Origin: Latrodectus hesperus
Lineage: Eukaryota; Arthropoda; Arachnida; Araneae; Theridiidae
Assembly (NCBI GenBank): GCA_037975125.1
Contig: CM075855.1
Coordinates: 78,650,945-78,714,944 of the forward strand
Direction of reading: 5' to 3'
Length of the DNA: 64,000 bases
In this document: positions 12,746 to 30,439 of the stretch, piece after piece
Position numbering within the stretch: position 1 is the stretch's first letter
Layout of the letters: the number at the start of each line of letters is the position of its first letter
Program-made: the position numbers and the translations under genes
Notes under the pieces: model-generated
Databases searched by the model: none
What the model was told of the DNA's origin: nothing
The model's input: the letters and a program-made list of their open reading frames with translations, nothing else

Positions 12746-15700
12746 AGCAGCGTGATGTTATTTAGCCACTTGAGCTATAAATTCTTTCCAGATATTTCTT
12801 ATAAAAAAAAAACAGTATTTACCATTTTCAATTCCAGTTTTGTAAAATGTTGTTTTTGTCTACTGCACTGAATGTATTTTTGGTTTTTCCAATTCGCTGC
12901 CAATCGAAATAGTATTGAAATGGGAAAGCCTTGAATTTTAATATTTAATAGCTTCGCAGTTAAGGAGAGTTTTCTATTTCCCACTCATTCGATTTGTATT
13001 GAATTGATCTATGCCATTAACTTTTTCGAAATATAAAGTAGTGTTTTGAGCAAAGCTAAGTAAGCAAAAAATATATCGCGTTATTTTTCCAAATCATAAT
13101 ATTTCTCAAAAAGCTAAATTTAGTTTTCCATTGTCAAGACTTTTAAATTCCGCAGTCACTGGAAGACACTGACAGCGGAATCAAGTCTTGGTTTGTATAT
13201 CATATTTACTAATATTGTTGAAAGATATCTATTGAAAGAATTATTAACATTTATCGAGAGTTGCCTCAAATTATAATTAAAAATTTGATGTGATACCGAA
13301 GAAAAAAGTATAACTCATTTTATGACATGTTGCGTTATAAATTAACCGAAATATAGGGTCAAAATATATAGCAAGATAAATATTATCGTTTAATAAATAT
13401 TACATAAGCAATTTTCAACCGATATCAAATGAATTTGTTCAATTAAATTGAAAAAAATGAGTATGAAAACAAATATATTAATTTAAGACATCAATTAAAA
13501 AATTGTAATGATTTATCATACATTTACAACCATAGATTATAAAGAGTTCAAATGAATCGATGGTGTAGATCCTATTCAAATATTGCAATCTCTCATTAAA
13601 TGATCTTTTCCTTTTTCTGAAATGCTAGTTCATAAACACGTGTTTATAAAATGGTATACAAAAATCTAGAAGTATTCTGAAGTACATTCAGTCTGATGGA
13701 GTTTAACATTTGTTTAAGGACCCGAATCTGCAAAGATAATCAATAAAGCTAACCTAATACAGCTCCTGATTATGTTGATGACATACTCATTGGGCAATAG
13801 TCTTAAAAACCCACTTATGGAAACAAATGTTAAACATCATGAGAGCAATTTAGTCATCATGAAAACAATTAGGCAATATGTCAAAAACATGAGACTCTGA
13901 CAGTTTTTAGCTGTGAAAGAACACCAGAATAAACACTTTTGAAGGGTAAGACGTGTAACAAAAAGATATCATCCATATAATAGTTATTACATACGTAAGC
14001 GTAATGAAATATATTAATTAGGAAGAAAATACATAAAGATATTAAAAAGCATATTTATACAATCACTTTCTTCATACTCAGCAAATATAAAATATACCAA
14101 CAAGTTGGTTGAATACATACCAACTTATTTAATAACGGTTATATTATAATAATAATGGGTATCCATGCAACTGCTACATGGTAATCTGTGCTACCTGTCT
14201 CTTTTATAAGGAATTAGTAAATAGTTCCTCAACTATGTCTTTTCAAGTTCTGTTGCTTGTAACCTTTATCTTTTACCTCCTTTTATTTTTGGGTCTATAT
14301 TCGTGACTACGGGGATGCGCGTAAGGATAACATTTATATGAAGTTCGTAACATGACATACACTGATCAAAAAGCTATGGAAGGTGAGTTTCTTAATGTAA
14401 TGTAATACGTTAATACAAAAGTGGGCTGAGATAGGTTGATTGAATTTCCCCACTTGTTGACAATAGCATGTTCTCCATATCTTGCTTTTGTTCTTACAAT
14501 GAAAGGGAAATGTTTCTTAAGACAATGGGCAGCTAATCAACATGGTTTCTTAATTATGAATTTGATGACACTCTAACCAATATTACTGGTCAACAATAGC
14601 TATCAACAGGGTAACCTGGGTTTACCATGGAATACCATGAATGATATGTATTACATGAAGCTCGTGAGATGACTGATCATTCTCAAAGAAGGATCTGTTT
14701 GGACTGTCAGATGTAAGACGATCCTCAGTAGTTTAAAGCATTCAATTCCGGAATGAATTTTATGTTGCTTTAAGTACCATTGCTCAGCTAGGTCTTTGCG
14801 ATACAAATTACATCCTATACACATTTCTGCATATTGTCAGGGTTGTAGCATTCATAGTTGTCCAGTGGAGTACATTTTATAACATAATATTTTGATTTTC
14901 GCATTAAACAATAAAAAGTTCAAATGGGCACTATTGACCGAAGTTAACATCCTTTTGTTTCAAGTTCGCATGTTTGAGATAAGCGAATTTGCATGCAATA
15001 TTTCGAAATGGTTGAATTACTTTTACCAATGTTGTTTTCTTACGAAAGGCTTTTTATGACCAACTGAAGTCATAATAATGAAGCTAAATGAACCGTAAAG
15101 GAAAATATTGAATGGTAATAGAAGTCCTTGGACCTTAAAATTTGAACCAATATGTTTTTCCACCGCACATATTACACACGATTATGTGTTTTGTTTTCCT
15201 AGTATACCATTAATAAAATATTTTACGATAAAGGTATGTCACCCGTTATTTGCATGCAAGGTTATTACTATATATAAGGAAATATGGATGGTCTGTACTT
15301 TAAGGTGTCCTTTCGTTTCTCGCCAATTTGAATTCAGGTTGGGTAATGGGCAATATGGTAATAAATATTTGTTAAATATTTTTGTCATTTTTAATTGTGT
15401 ATCATTGCATAGTGTTTTTGGCTTCATTTTGTTTTTTCAAACACCCCCGAAAAAATGTTTAATGAAAAAAATTGCCAATTTTCGCCAAGAATTACCCTAA
15501 AAAATTTTTTTCCTGAAATATGAAACTGCGGGCAGAATTTGATCACACCCAATTTAATAAAGAACACACATCTTATATATATAATTAATGTTTAGGAGTA
15601 TTTAAAATATAAAATTTTAAAATTCAGTGGGGCAAAATCAATTAAATATACTTTAAAGGCAATTCAGTAATTATTTCTTCTAACTTATTTAATTTTTTCT

Positions 15701-16299
15701 AACAGCAGTCTTTATTTAAACTTATATACATAGGAGATATGATTTAAAAAAGAACCTTTCTCCATAAAAAAACATCTTCTTTAAGCTAAAATGAAACAAG
15801 AGATTAGTATTAAGTTTGCTTTGTTGGCAATACATACATTAGTTTGTGAATTGCCCATTTTCCCAAATAAAGCATGCAATATATTTTGTGGATTCATTAA
15901 GAATTTTATAAAGAAAGTTTTAAAAACAAATCAATCAAATGGTGTTTTACACTGAAACTTTTTAAAGAATAGTACTTTACTTAGGGAATAAAGAATGCAT
16001 AAACAATTTGAACATTTGAAGAAATAAATTTCGTTAAAAAGTTGATATATAAAAAATATATTGAAACCATCTATATTAGAAACACATTCAGGGAAAAAAT
16101 TCCTTGGATCGTTCAAAAGAAGCGAAATCTTTATCCTAAATAGCTCTATTTATAAAACATTTGTTGAACAATCCATGAATAATTCCGGGTATTCCAGCTA
16201 TCATGTTGACCGATATTCGTTTGAAGTGAGCAGCCGACAAGCAATTTTCTTATAAAAAATAGGGTGATTTTTCCAGTTTCTGAATTTTTTTGCAATTAA
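12746..16299. other. AT-rich DNA; inverted pair at 13701-13835
   Basis: The only structure I can support is GTTTAACATTTGTTT at 13701-13715 and its exact complement at 13821-13835, with about 105 bp between. The 130-codon plus-strand frame at 15108-15500 has no recognised motif, and I do not count it as a gene. Confidence 0.5.
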
Positions 16300-16735
16300 A
16301 ACTTCAACAGCATAGCAGTTCGTGGAGCAGCTTCTATAATGTGTGTAAAAGACGTTCGGGTCATATTAAAGAAATTGCAAAGACCTGATCGGCCTTTTGT
16401 CCAGAAAGGAAGGTTTCGATTCCCAATGCCGCCAAAGACCCAACGAGTACATGTGATATACGTGCTCGTTAAATCTGTGGCCGGTTGTTGAGCAGTTACC
16501 ATGGGTGCAATGGTCTGGAGGAAATTTCCTGCCTCTTCAGATCAATATCAAAAATGAAAAAGTGGTGCCTGGTGGTGCCATCTATCGGAAGATTTGAAGA
16601 GCAAAGTCGCACTTTCACCTTCGTGGTGCTCTGATTAAACGAAAGACGCACCCTAATAACTTAAATTCGCATAGCCAAGGCATAGCGAGCTTGGCTTGTC
16701 CAAGTGTCATAAGTAACAACACAAAGACTTGAAAA
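16300..16735 (+). repeat. tRNA-derived SINE, family D, copy 1
   Basis: The head has a B-box-like GGTTTCGATTCCC at 16411-16423. The body contains AAAGTCGCACTTTCACCTTC, GTGGTGCTCTGATTAAACGA and AAGGCATAGCGAGCTTGGC, and ends near AGTAACAACACAAAG. The 3' half from about 16590 is matched in inverted orientation at 54064-54195. The tail is AAC-rich. A weak A box may lie upstream of 16390. Confidence 0.6.

Positions 16736-19542
<2,807 letters not shown>

Positions 19543-19617
<75 letters not shown>
19543..19617. repeat. (TA)n microsatellite, about 37 units
   Basis: Uninterrupted alternating AT over 75 bp. The 71-codon [10 protein letters not shown] frame across it is an artefact of the repeat. Confidence 0.97.
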
Positions 19618-19618
<1 letters not shown>

Positions 19619-20331
19619 CAAGTAGTAATTTATTTTCAAAATAAACTTGTCATTTCTTTATTTTTGAATTAAAATATCGAATCTTTTTTTTGTTTGGTGT
19701 GTGTGTCTTTTAGCAATTCAAAATAATTCATAAAATTAACAAATTGATTTACTTATACTTACTTTCAAAAACCACATTCTCTATAATACAACCTTAAATG
19801 AGGTAACAAAAGTTAAGAGATGTTACAAAAGTTCATTTTGTTGACCTCCTTAGAACTTTTTTCATATGTTTTATTATTTATTTTATTTATAGTTTTTGTT
19901 ACTTAACGAATTGACTATTAACGTAAAAAATATGTATCGAAGTATTGAAATTTAGCGTTAAATGTGATTTATTGACCGCGCCGCTTGAACTATTTTATAT
20001 GCTCACGATACTTATTTTTTATTCTTAGCGCTGCAAGTTTTGAATTTATTTAACTTCCTGTATCTATGACGATATGAAAAAAGTTGGAATGTAAATTAAG
20101 AAAAAAACTTCTAATTTTTGGTCACAAAAGTTAGCTTAACTCTGTTTCTTTCGTCGTGCATTAATAATTATTAAAATTTGCAACATTTGGTGACATTTTT
20201 TTAAAGCAAAAATGGTCTATGGAATAGTATGTATGTACTTTAAATAACTCTTAGTGATAATATACAATTCCTATGAAATGTATCCTATATAGTAATAAAG
20301 TTAGTGTAACAATTAAATATATAATAATTTT
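19618..20331. other. AT-rich DNA without recognisable genes
   Basis: Nothing recognised apart from short homopolymer runs. The last 8 bases are the target duplication of the next element. Confidence 0.6.
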
Positions 20332-20585
20332 GTCACAGGTGCCGTATAATCCATTCGCCAAATTCTGAGACTGGCGATTTTTTATCGAATTTTCTTATGT
20401 ATCTGGCAACCTTGTTTTTGTTACGTCATACATATAGGGACCTATAAGAATAATGCAGAAAATTCTATTTTGGCAACCCTAGTAATTACGTCATCGCTCA
20501 CGTCACGATACGTTATCTTAGCAATATTTCTTCATCGCCAAAAAAATTCAGAATTTGTAATCATAGATTATACGGCACCTGTGCC
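20332..20585. mobile_element. hAT-like MITE with TACGTCA motifs, copy 1
   Basis: The 254-bp element has near-perfect inverted termini: GTCACAGGTGCCGTATAATC on the left against GGCACAGGTGCCGTATAATC inverted from the right. It is bounded by the direct repeat ATAATTTT at 20324-20331 and 20586-20593, an 8-bp duplication consistent with hAT. The interior repeats related words: GGCGA, TGGCAACC twice, TTACGTCAT twice and CACGTCAC. It encodes no protein. A diverged copy lies inverted at 56168-56423. The duplication is all A/T, so it is weaker evidence than that at 254-261. Confidence 0.7.
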
Positions 20586-22009
20586 ATAATTTTTCTCTTA
20601 CGATATTCAATCAAGAAGTAAAATTAAAAATTTAATTCTTTTTTTACCATAAAGTGGTAGTTTTTTTTCTTTCCAGTTGAGATCATGATTTCGCCACTCT
20701 CATTCTCATTGGCTTAAAATATCCATGACGTCAGATAACGTTTCATCTATGTGACATTGTATTGAGACGGCATCGTCAATCCGACTTGTCAACGAACTTG
20801 CTGCCTGCCTTCAAATCACATTCTTCGAGCGGCAGCAAACAAGGCCTTCGAATGTGTGAAACAAGAGCATCAAACATGTTTACCATCGAATGTGTGAGAA
20901 TATTGTTAAAATTTATTTTGTTAATAAAATAACTTCTTATATAAGAAGCAAAGCATCGGTTTGAAAAGCCGTTTTCCATTGATTCAAGCCATTATCACAC
21001 GGACAATAGAACAGCAGAAAAGCAAAATGAAAAAAAGACATGGCAAAACATTCACTATATAGTTAGTTTCAATCAGCAAGGACGATTTAAGTTTTCAGAA
21101 ACTTCATTAATTAATAGAATTTTAAATTAATAATTGCTTAAGATTGTTGCCTTTCTTATGCCAGCATTAAAAATTTTCTTTTTGTTTACTTTTGATTTCA
21201 ATGATTTCAATAATTAGAAGTTAATAAAGAATTTAATTCTTTTTTTTTTGAAAAATGTGAGTATAAAAAATTGAGTAAAAGTGACTAAAAAAGTTAATTA
21301 AAATTTCCAAATGAAATAAAAAAAAACAATTTTTAAAACTTGATCAAAGTCATAAAAATATCAGCTATTCAAATTTTACGGCTTTATAATTATGAAAAAA
21401 ACAGCAAATAAAGGTATTAAAAATTAACAGTTCTGTGTAATTTATTCCAGTGTCAAAATAAATGTATTTCATAATTCCTTGTTTTGCAATCACCAACTTA
21501 TATAAAATAATAAAGCCAATTTTCATAATGTAATTTTTCTATAACTATACAAAGAGTTTTACATTAAAAATAACCGACTACACTAATTTGAATAGGTAGT
21601 TTTACAATGTAACAACCCAATGATTTTTTGGGAGCCCCTGTTAATGGACTGTACGCTCTTTAACAAAAGCTGTGATCACAGTAATGTTGGCCAGCATACG
21701 ATAAATTGTCGATACAATTTCTTTTAAGCGGATTTAAGAGTTTCCTTTTATATTTTTATTATGAAAAAAATGCGTTTTTTTTAAATTTTCTTTCATCTTT
21801 CTGATAGCAAAAGAGAAATGGAACTACTCCTTCAAAGGATTTCAAGGAAGCCTCATGATGTGGGAGGGAGTGTATCCTGATTAATTATTCAAATACATCA
21901 AGTATAACATAATTTTCCAGTGATTTCTGCTGTCAAATAATATACTTCGACTTTCTGAACATAGAAATGACATCCAGTGGCTCAGCAGTTTTCAGTAAAG
22001 ATTAGTCTA
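20586..22009. other. AT-rich DNA without recognisable genes
   Basis: A slightly GC-richer piece at about 20690-20850 has no recognisable motif. The remainder is A/T runs. Confidence 0.5.
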
Positions 22010-22285
22010 GTGAAGCCTCATTTGCCTCGGTGAATGATTGGGAGGGTGACCACATTTGCCCTCACTGGCTTGCTGGAGCTCCGTGGGCTGGAGACATGTC
22101 TACTTTAACCGGTGACGTCCAGGTCCTTCTGCTGGTTTCGCGTGGATAAGGAGAGGAGAGTGGTATAGCTCAGGTATGACCTCATCACCTGCCGTGGTCC
22201 AAAATTACGAGGCGCTAGGTTAAAGGCGAGTATTCCAAATCCGTTAACTTTAAGATACAGTCTAGGGCTCCGTTATGGATTCAGT
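22010..22285 (+). repeat. Interspersed repeat, family B, copy 2
   Basis: The complement of the blocks named for 12425-12745: TGATTGGGAGGGTGACCACA, GGAGCTCCGTGGGCTGGAGA, GTGGATAAGGAGAGGAGAG and ATGACCTCATCACCTG. This copy is the most GC-rich of the three and perhaps closest to the original. Confidence 0.65.
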
Positions 22286-22287
22286 AT

Positions 22288-22708
22288 GTATACAGAAACT
22301 TTAGAGAGTAGAAGCAATATGCATACATAAAAATGTACATAACATTACAGTTGAATGCTTAAAAGTAAATATATACAGAAATATTAGAGAGTAGAAGCAA
22401 TATAAATGCATACATAAAAATATACATACCATTCCAGTTGAATGCTTAGAAGTAAATATATACAGAAATTTTAGAGAGTAGAAGCAATATACATACATAA
22501 AAATGTACATACCATTCCAGTTGAATGCTTAGAAGTAAATATATACAGAAATTTTAGAGAGTAAAAGCAATATACATACATAAAAATGTACATACCATTC
22601 CAGTTGAATGCTTAGAAGTAAATATATACAGAAATTTTAGAGAGTAGAAGCAATATGCATACATAAAAATGTACATAACATTCCAGCTGAATGCTTAGAA
22701 GTAAATGT
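22288..22708. repeat. Minisatellite, five copies of an 83-bp unit
   Basis: TACAGAA starts copies at 22291, 22374, 22461, 22544 and 22627, giving spacings of 83, 87, 83 and 83 bp. The 87-bp unit carries a 4-bp insertion (AAATGCAT against ACAT). Each unit contains AGAGAGTAGAAGCAATAT, ACATAAAAATGTACATA and GTTGAATGCTTAGAAGTAAA. Copies 3 and 4 are nearly identical, which suggests recent unequal exchange or slippage. The short frame on the minus strand is an artefact. Confidence 0.93.
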
Positions 22709-22942
22709 ATCGCTCTCAATTCAGATTTTTAATCTCAACCATCTAGCCTGATCATAAATAGTAAAGAAAAAATGATCATGCTTAAATTTAATGAAATATA
22801 AAACACATAATAAGACATTTCTTTCTTATTTATTTTATCTTTTTTTTTACTTAGTATTTGTTATACAGCATTAATAATAAATAAAATTCATGGAGTAAAA
22901 AAAAGCACAATATTACTAAGACTACCCAAGTTTAATGTGCTT

Positions 22943-22962
22943 GAGAGAGAGAGAGAGAGAGA
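22943..22962. repeat. (GA)10 microsatellite
   Basis: Ten GA units. An imperfect direct repeat beginning GAAACATATGTTATA follows, with starts at 22961 and 23020. Confidence 0.85.
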
Positions 22963-23112
22963 AACATATGTTATATTTACATTTGGATTAATATCTATTT
23001 AGTGGGGGAGGGGTAGTTAGAAACATATGTTATAACTAACATTTAATATCTATTCGCAAATAAAAATCAACAAAAAAAAATTTTTTTTTAAATTTCAATA
23101 TAAAATATATGA

Positions 23113-24103
<991 letters not shown>

Positions 24104-24186
<83 letters not shown>

Positions 24187-24225
24187 TATATATATACATA
24201 TATATATACATATATATATATATAC

Positions 24226-24256
<31 letters not shown>

Positions 24257-24257
24257 C

Positions 24258-24290
<33 letters not shown>

Positions 24291-24327
24291 CATATATATA
24301 CATACATATATATCTATATATATATAA
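24104..24327. repeat. Compound (TA)n / TACATA-interrupted array, 224 bp
   Basis: About 75 bp of pure TA, followed by TA interrupted at intervals by G or C (TATGTA, TACATA). The overlapping open frames on both strands, all I/Y/H/T, are repeat artefacts. Confidence 0.95.
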
Positions 24328-25398
24328 AAATTTCGTGTCACGATGTATGTTCCCGATAAACTCCGAAACTACTGAACGGATTTTGATAAAATTTTGTAAC
24401 CATTTATAATATAGTCCAACTTAAAAGATAGAATAGTTTTTATCTCTTAATTATTATTTTCAATATTTATTATACGACATTAATGTTTATTTATTGTTTA
24501 GTTCTGTAACTTCCTAATAGATGGCGGTTTAGCATCTAAGTTGCACAGGTATTCGGCAGATGGCAACGTGTTTATTTTTCTAGATTATACATCTTCGAGA
24601 AAATTAACGTGCGCGCGCAATCGCGTGGTTAAATATAGAATTTACATATATTTTTATTATTATATTTTCATGATGTACATATATTTTCATATATTTTCAT
24701 GATACATATATTTTCATGATGTATAATCATACTATAACAATTTTTTGTGAATCACTTTCATAATTATACTTTGTATTGTGTTATTATTGTGCGTGTTCAG
24801 TTTGAATATTTTTAATATTATAAATAGTAAAATAAAATTTTATTTATTGCTGTTTTTCTCTACTAATTTTCATACCACCTCCAAAACATGTAAGTATTTC
24901 TTGACAGCCTTTTATTTATTTTATTTTTATTTTATAATTTGATAATTATTAATTTATTCAGTAGAACATTTTCATCTAATTTATTTATTCAAATGATAAA
25001 TTCTTTTAATTTTTTTATTTCAGTATAATACCGCGGAAAATTTTTTTAGTTTTAATAATTAAAAATTGAAAAAATAATAGTTCGATGTCAATGTTATCTA
25101 CCTCATTTATAACAATTTATTTTTAGATGTTTTTAATTTATATAGTATATTTTATAAGTAAGTCACTGATTACTAACTATAATTTAATATAAGATGAATA
25201 AAATGTAAATTCAGAAAGTATATGTTGATTTGTGCTTAATTTCAAAATTTCGATACTTTATCTATTACTTTTAAATTTTTGCGAAACGTTTTATTTTTAA
25301 TCTCATATGAATGAACCTATTTTAAATTTTTTTAGAAAATATTAATTTGATTGTACCCAAGAATTAGTAAAAAATTGATTCAATGTATTATAAAAACT

Positions 25399-25420
25399 CA
25401 GCCACTGCAACGCGTGGCTG
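25399..25420 (+). repeat. Helitron-type 3' hairpin
   Basis: CAGCCAC, loop TGCAACGC, GTGGCTG. CTTG at 25427-25430 follows. In Helitrons such a hairpin sits just inside the 3' end and is thought to end rolling-circle transfer. Confidence 0.55.
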
Positions 25421-25430
25421 CGTCAGCTTG

Positions 25431-25548
<118 letters not shown>

Positions 25549-25576
25549 TAGATAGATATATATACATGTTTCTCTA

Positions 25577-27399
<1,823 letters not shown>

Positions 27400-27530
27400 T
27401 TGCTTGTTAGATCTACAGTTTAAAGTACATTCCGGACCACTGAACACATCGTACTTGGGGTGAGAATCGAACACACGAACTGTTGCACCGAAAGCTAGAA
27501 GGCAAACCATTCGGCTACCAGTTTGGTATA
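27400..27530 (-). repeat. tRNA-derived SINE head, family E, copy 1
   Basis: On the minus strand, TGGTAGCCGAATGGTTTGCC looks like an A box within a D arm, and GTGTTCGATTCTCACC looks like a B box. A related copy at 62870-63000 shares the CAACAGTTCGTGTGTTCGATT region and the following GTGGTCCGGAATGTACTTT block. It is not a working tRNA: I cannot form an acceptor stem. Confidence 0.6.
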
Positions 27531-28124
27531 TTTTTTTGAAATGAAGATCATGAGCACTCTGAACTGAAAATAATCCATATTTTTTCTTTTCATTTTTTTT
27601 TCTTTTTTGATAGTAGAACATTCTGGCCTCTCACTGATACTATAGTAATTTTATAAAGCGTCACTGTAAAATAAGTGCCTACTTAGAAATTTAGACAAAC
27701 CATGTGCAAATATATAAGGACATAAAAAACTAGTGCAGATAATCTCCTATATTTGTGTTTGTAAGGAGCCACGTCCCATAGAGTTCCTATACTATACAAT
27801 GGACTTTTAATATAATGTGCTGATACTTATTTTTGCAAACTTATTTTATTTCAAAATGTATTGATGATATGAAACAATAACTTTATTATTGGGTAAAACT
27901 TTCACGTCTACCATAAAATTTTAAATCGATTATTAATGGACAACGATAACCACTAGAGATATTTGCCTAAAAATTTTTTATTTTTCTCTTAATGAGCAAC
28001 ACAATAATTGAAGACACCTTTTAATTGATTATCTTGTTGGATTACTAAGAAGCCATTCTTTAGGATTCTAACAACACAAAATTCTAAATGAATTATTATT
28101 TTTTTTTTTTAAATTGAGGTGCCA
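27531..28124. other. AT-rich DNA without recognisable genes
   Basis: No recognised feature before the 0.8-kb repeat. Confidence 0.55.
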
Positions 28125-28938
28125 AAAGCAGTTGTAAAAAATGGCTGGAAAATTTTTCCATTGATATGATGTTAAAGAGAATGATGCCAATTCAAACGTC
28201 AATCTTGTTACTTGACCGGAAACTTAATATAAATTATTTGTATACTTTTTAGGATTGACTATTATCAGCAGCCAATTGTGTAGTTGAAACGCCAATAAAT
28301 ACATACTTAATAGAAGCGAATGTAATATTTTAATGGCAATTTCTTATTTGTATATTTATGTATTCATAATGTTTCTTTAATATTTCAAAATTAGTCACTA
28401 CAAAAAATAATTAATTATGTGAGTGAAATATAGTAAGCCTTCTACATAGACATTTGTACAAGTAGTTGTTCAGAAGCTGTTCGTATTTCAATGCCGGCAA
28501 CATGGGGGTATAGTCAGAAATCAATTAAACTTCATTCTGTATGGCAAATATTCAGTAGATGCTTTCATCTTAAAGATTTTAAATAGTGTGTTTTCAAATT
28601 ATTATATCGTAGACACTGTGGTTTATTTATTGAATCATATTCTTCGAGATGAAAAGTCTTAGGCTCAATCCCAATTTAAGCTCAAAAAGAGAGCTGAATA
28701 TTAAGTTTCTATTTTCTGAACCCATTTCTCTTGTGATACATGTATAGTTCCCCTTCCTTGAATCACGTGAAAGTAAAATCAACAATGAGAAATCTAATTA
28801 TTATATAATTATACATCGGTCACTCTCAAAAGAACCTAACAATAATTTCAACAAATAGGCTGCCCAGTACATGGCAACAAATTACACATTATAACCTACA
28901 GAATCACATTTAAAATATAAGAGATAATTTCATTAAAA
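28125..28938 (+). repeat. 0.8-kb dispersed repeat, copy 1
   Basis: Matches 41542-42325 in inverted orientation over nearly its whole length, at roughly 80-85% by eye. Shared blocks include AGAGAATGATGCC, GTTACTTGACCGGAAAC, TTCTACATAGACATTTGTAC, TCAATTAAACTTCATTCTGT, AGAATATGATTCAATAAATA (complement) and AAGAACCTAACAATAATTTC. This copy carries about 30 extra bases around 28250. I see no terminal inverted repeat, tRNA head or open frame, so the class is unknown. Confidence 0.85.
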
Positions 28939-29049
28939 TGCACAAGCAAAAATATCAGTTTTCTTTAAAGGTACACTACTTTTTATTTTTAATCTTACAG
29001 GCTAAAAAACTAAAACTATGGCAAGACAGATGAGGATCAAGGATTACAG

Positions 29050-29270
29050 TGCCCATATCTGTTTTCTTGATTGAGAGCCCTGGGGTGTGTCCCGGTTAGG
29101 TGGTCAGCCTAAAGCGACACCCCTATTGTTTAGTCCCCAAGCATGTTTGATTCTCAGTTTATCGACCCACTAAAGGGATGAAAGGCTGTATCAACCTTGC
29201 CCAGTGCTAGAATCAAGCCTCGGACCTATGTCTTGGTAGCCGAAACGATACCACAAATCCATGGAATTCT
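29050..29270 (-). repeat. tRNA-derived SINE with conserved central region, family F
   Basis: On the minus strand the head reads TGGTATCGTTTCGGCTACC (A-box-like), then GGCTTGATTCTAGC (B-box-like). The body follows with GTTGATACAGCCTTTCATCC, GTGGGTCGATAAACTGAG, GCTTGGGGACTAAACAATAG and GGCTGACCACCTAACCGGGA. The GTCGATAA...GAGTACC style of central block recalls the conserved domains shared by SINEs of distant invertebrates, but I cannot name which from memory alone. Confidence 0.6.
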
Positions 29271-30439
29271 AATTTTACAGACACTTTCCTTAACAGTTGT
29301 CACACATATCAGTAACAACTTTTTCGTGAGCCGTTATCTTCTCGATTATGTGTTCGTCAATCTAAAATACTTGTGCTTATTTTATAAAAAATATATATCT
29401 ATATATACAACTCATTTTTCATCCTACCCCATTGATCAAATATGGCATGAATGAAAAGAAGGTGACATTCGATGCCATATTCGTCGAACAAAACTTTCTC
29501 ACATTTCCAGATCGAACATTTTTCAACTTCCTTCTTCCAGAGTGGGAAGAAAGGAAGAAAAAGTATTATTTATTCTAGAACAATTCCGCTCTCAACTGGA
29601 AAAAAATCATAGCGAAATGATATCAGAAGACATAATGAACCTTTCAAAGTGTTGAACAATTAGACATCAGTCAGATTTATAATTAGGAAAAAGAAACGGT
29701 GCATTGAAATGACACAGAAAAAAAAATCTTCTCCTTTCCCTCTTGTCTTCCAATGGCCTGACCATAAAGCGTTTCCAAGGAAATGGATATCTTTAAGGAT
29801 AAAGGACTCATTCAACAATGCAAAAAAATAACGAGTGTCTTTTCCCCCTCGAGTTGTCTTCCTGATGTGATACTGATCAGCAACGAGCGCCATCTCAGTG
29901 CAGAAAGGAACTGTGGGAAACGAGTCATCCATTTTTTTTTCGCATTTCACTCGTTTCTGCTAGCGTGGAAAGTTGCGTGATTCTGTGGAGCCGAAACGGA
30001 ATAGTCATTGGTAGTATCGTCTACCAATGACTATTACTTAAACCGTAATAACAGTTCCTAGATGATATGCAAATGACCCTAGATGATTAAGTAATAACAT
30101 TTTTTGTATGTATCTAGATTTTTTTTTAACAGTTACTAAGATATTATTTCCATCTTAATTACTGTTACTCCATTCAGATATGGTCAAAAGCGAATTTATT
30201 CAGATTTCTTTAAAAAAAAGAGAGAATTTCTTAACTGATATAATATTGATGATTTAATATATTCAATACAGAATGAGAAATTATGTTCTTTTTAATTTTT
30301 CTTCGTCAGATGTCGTTATGTGAAAACACAACTAGTATAATATTATATTAATCTCCATTCATACTGTCCTTCACATGGCTCACGAAAAACTATTTTACAT
30401 TGACCTAACTGCCTTATATCTTCTTTAATAGTGTAACAA
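29271..30439. other. Mostly AT-rich DNA, hairpin at 30000
   Basis: The stretch 29700-30000 is somewhat GC-richer, with no recognisable coding. The frames there on both strands lack motifs. Confidence 0.5.
30000..30035. repeat. Perfect hairpin, 15-bp arms, 6-base loop
   Basis: AATAGTCATTGGTAG and its exact complement flank TATCGT. It is not attached to any recognised element. Confidence 0.9.

Noticed and set aside
15108..15500. 130-codon plus-strand frame, the longest outside repeats
   Set aside because: No motif, unusual Cys/Phe/Ile mix expected of AT-rich DNA, no neighbouring exon-like features, and a long opposite-strand frame overlaps it.
22288..22708. CRISPR-like array
   Set aside because: The whole 83-bp unit is repeated without unique spacers, and this is animal DNA; it is a minisatellite.
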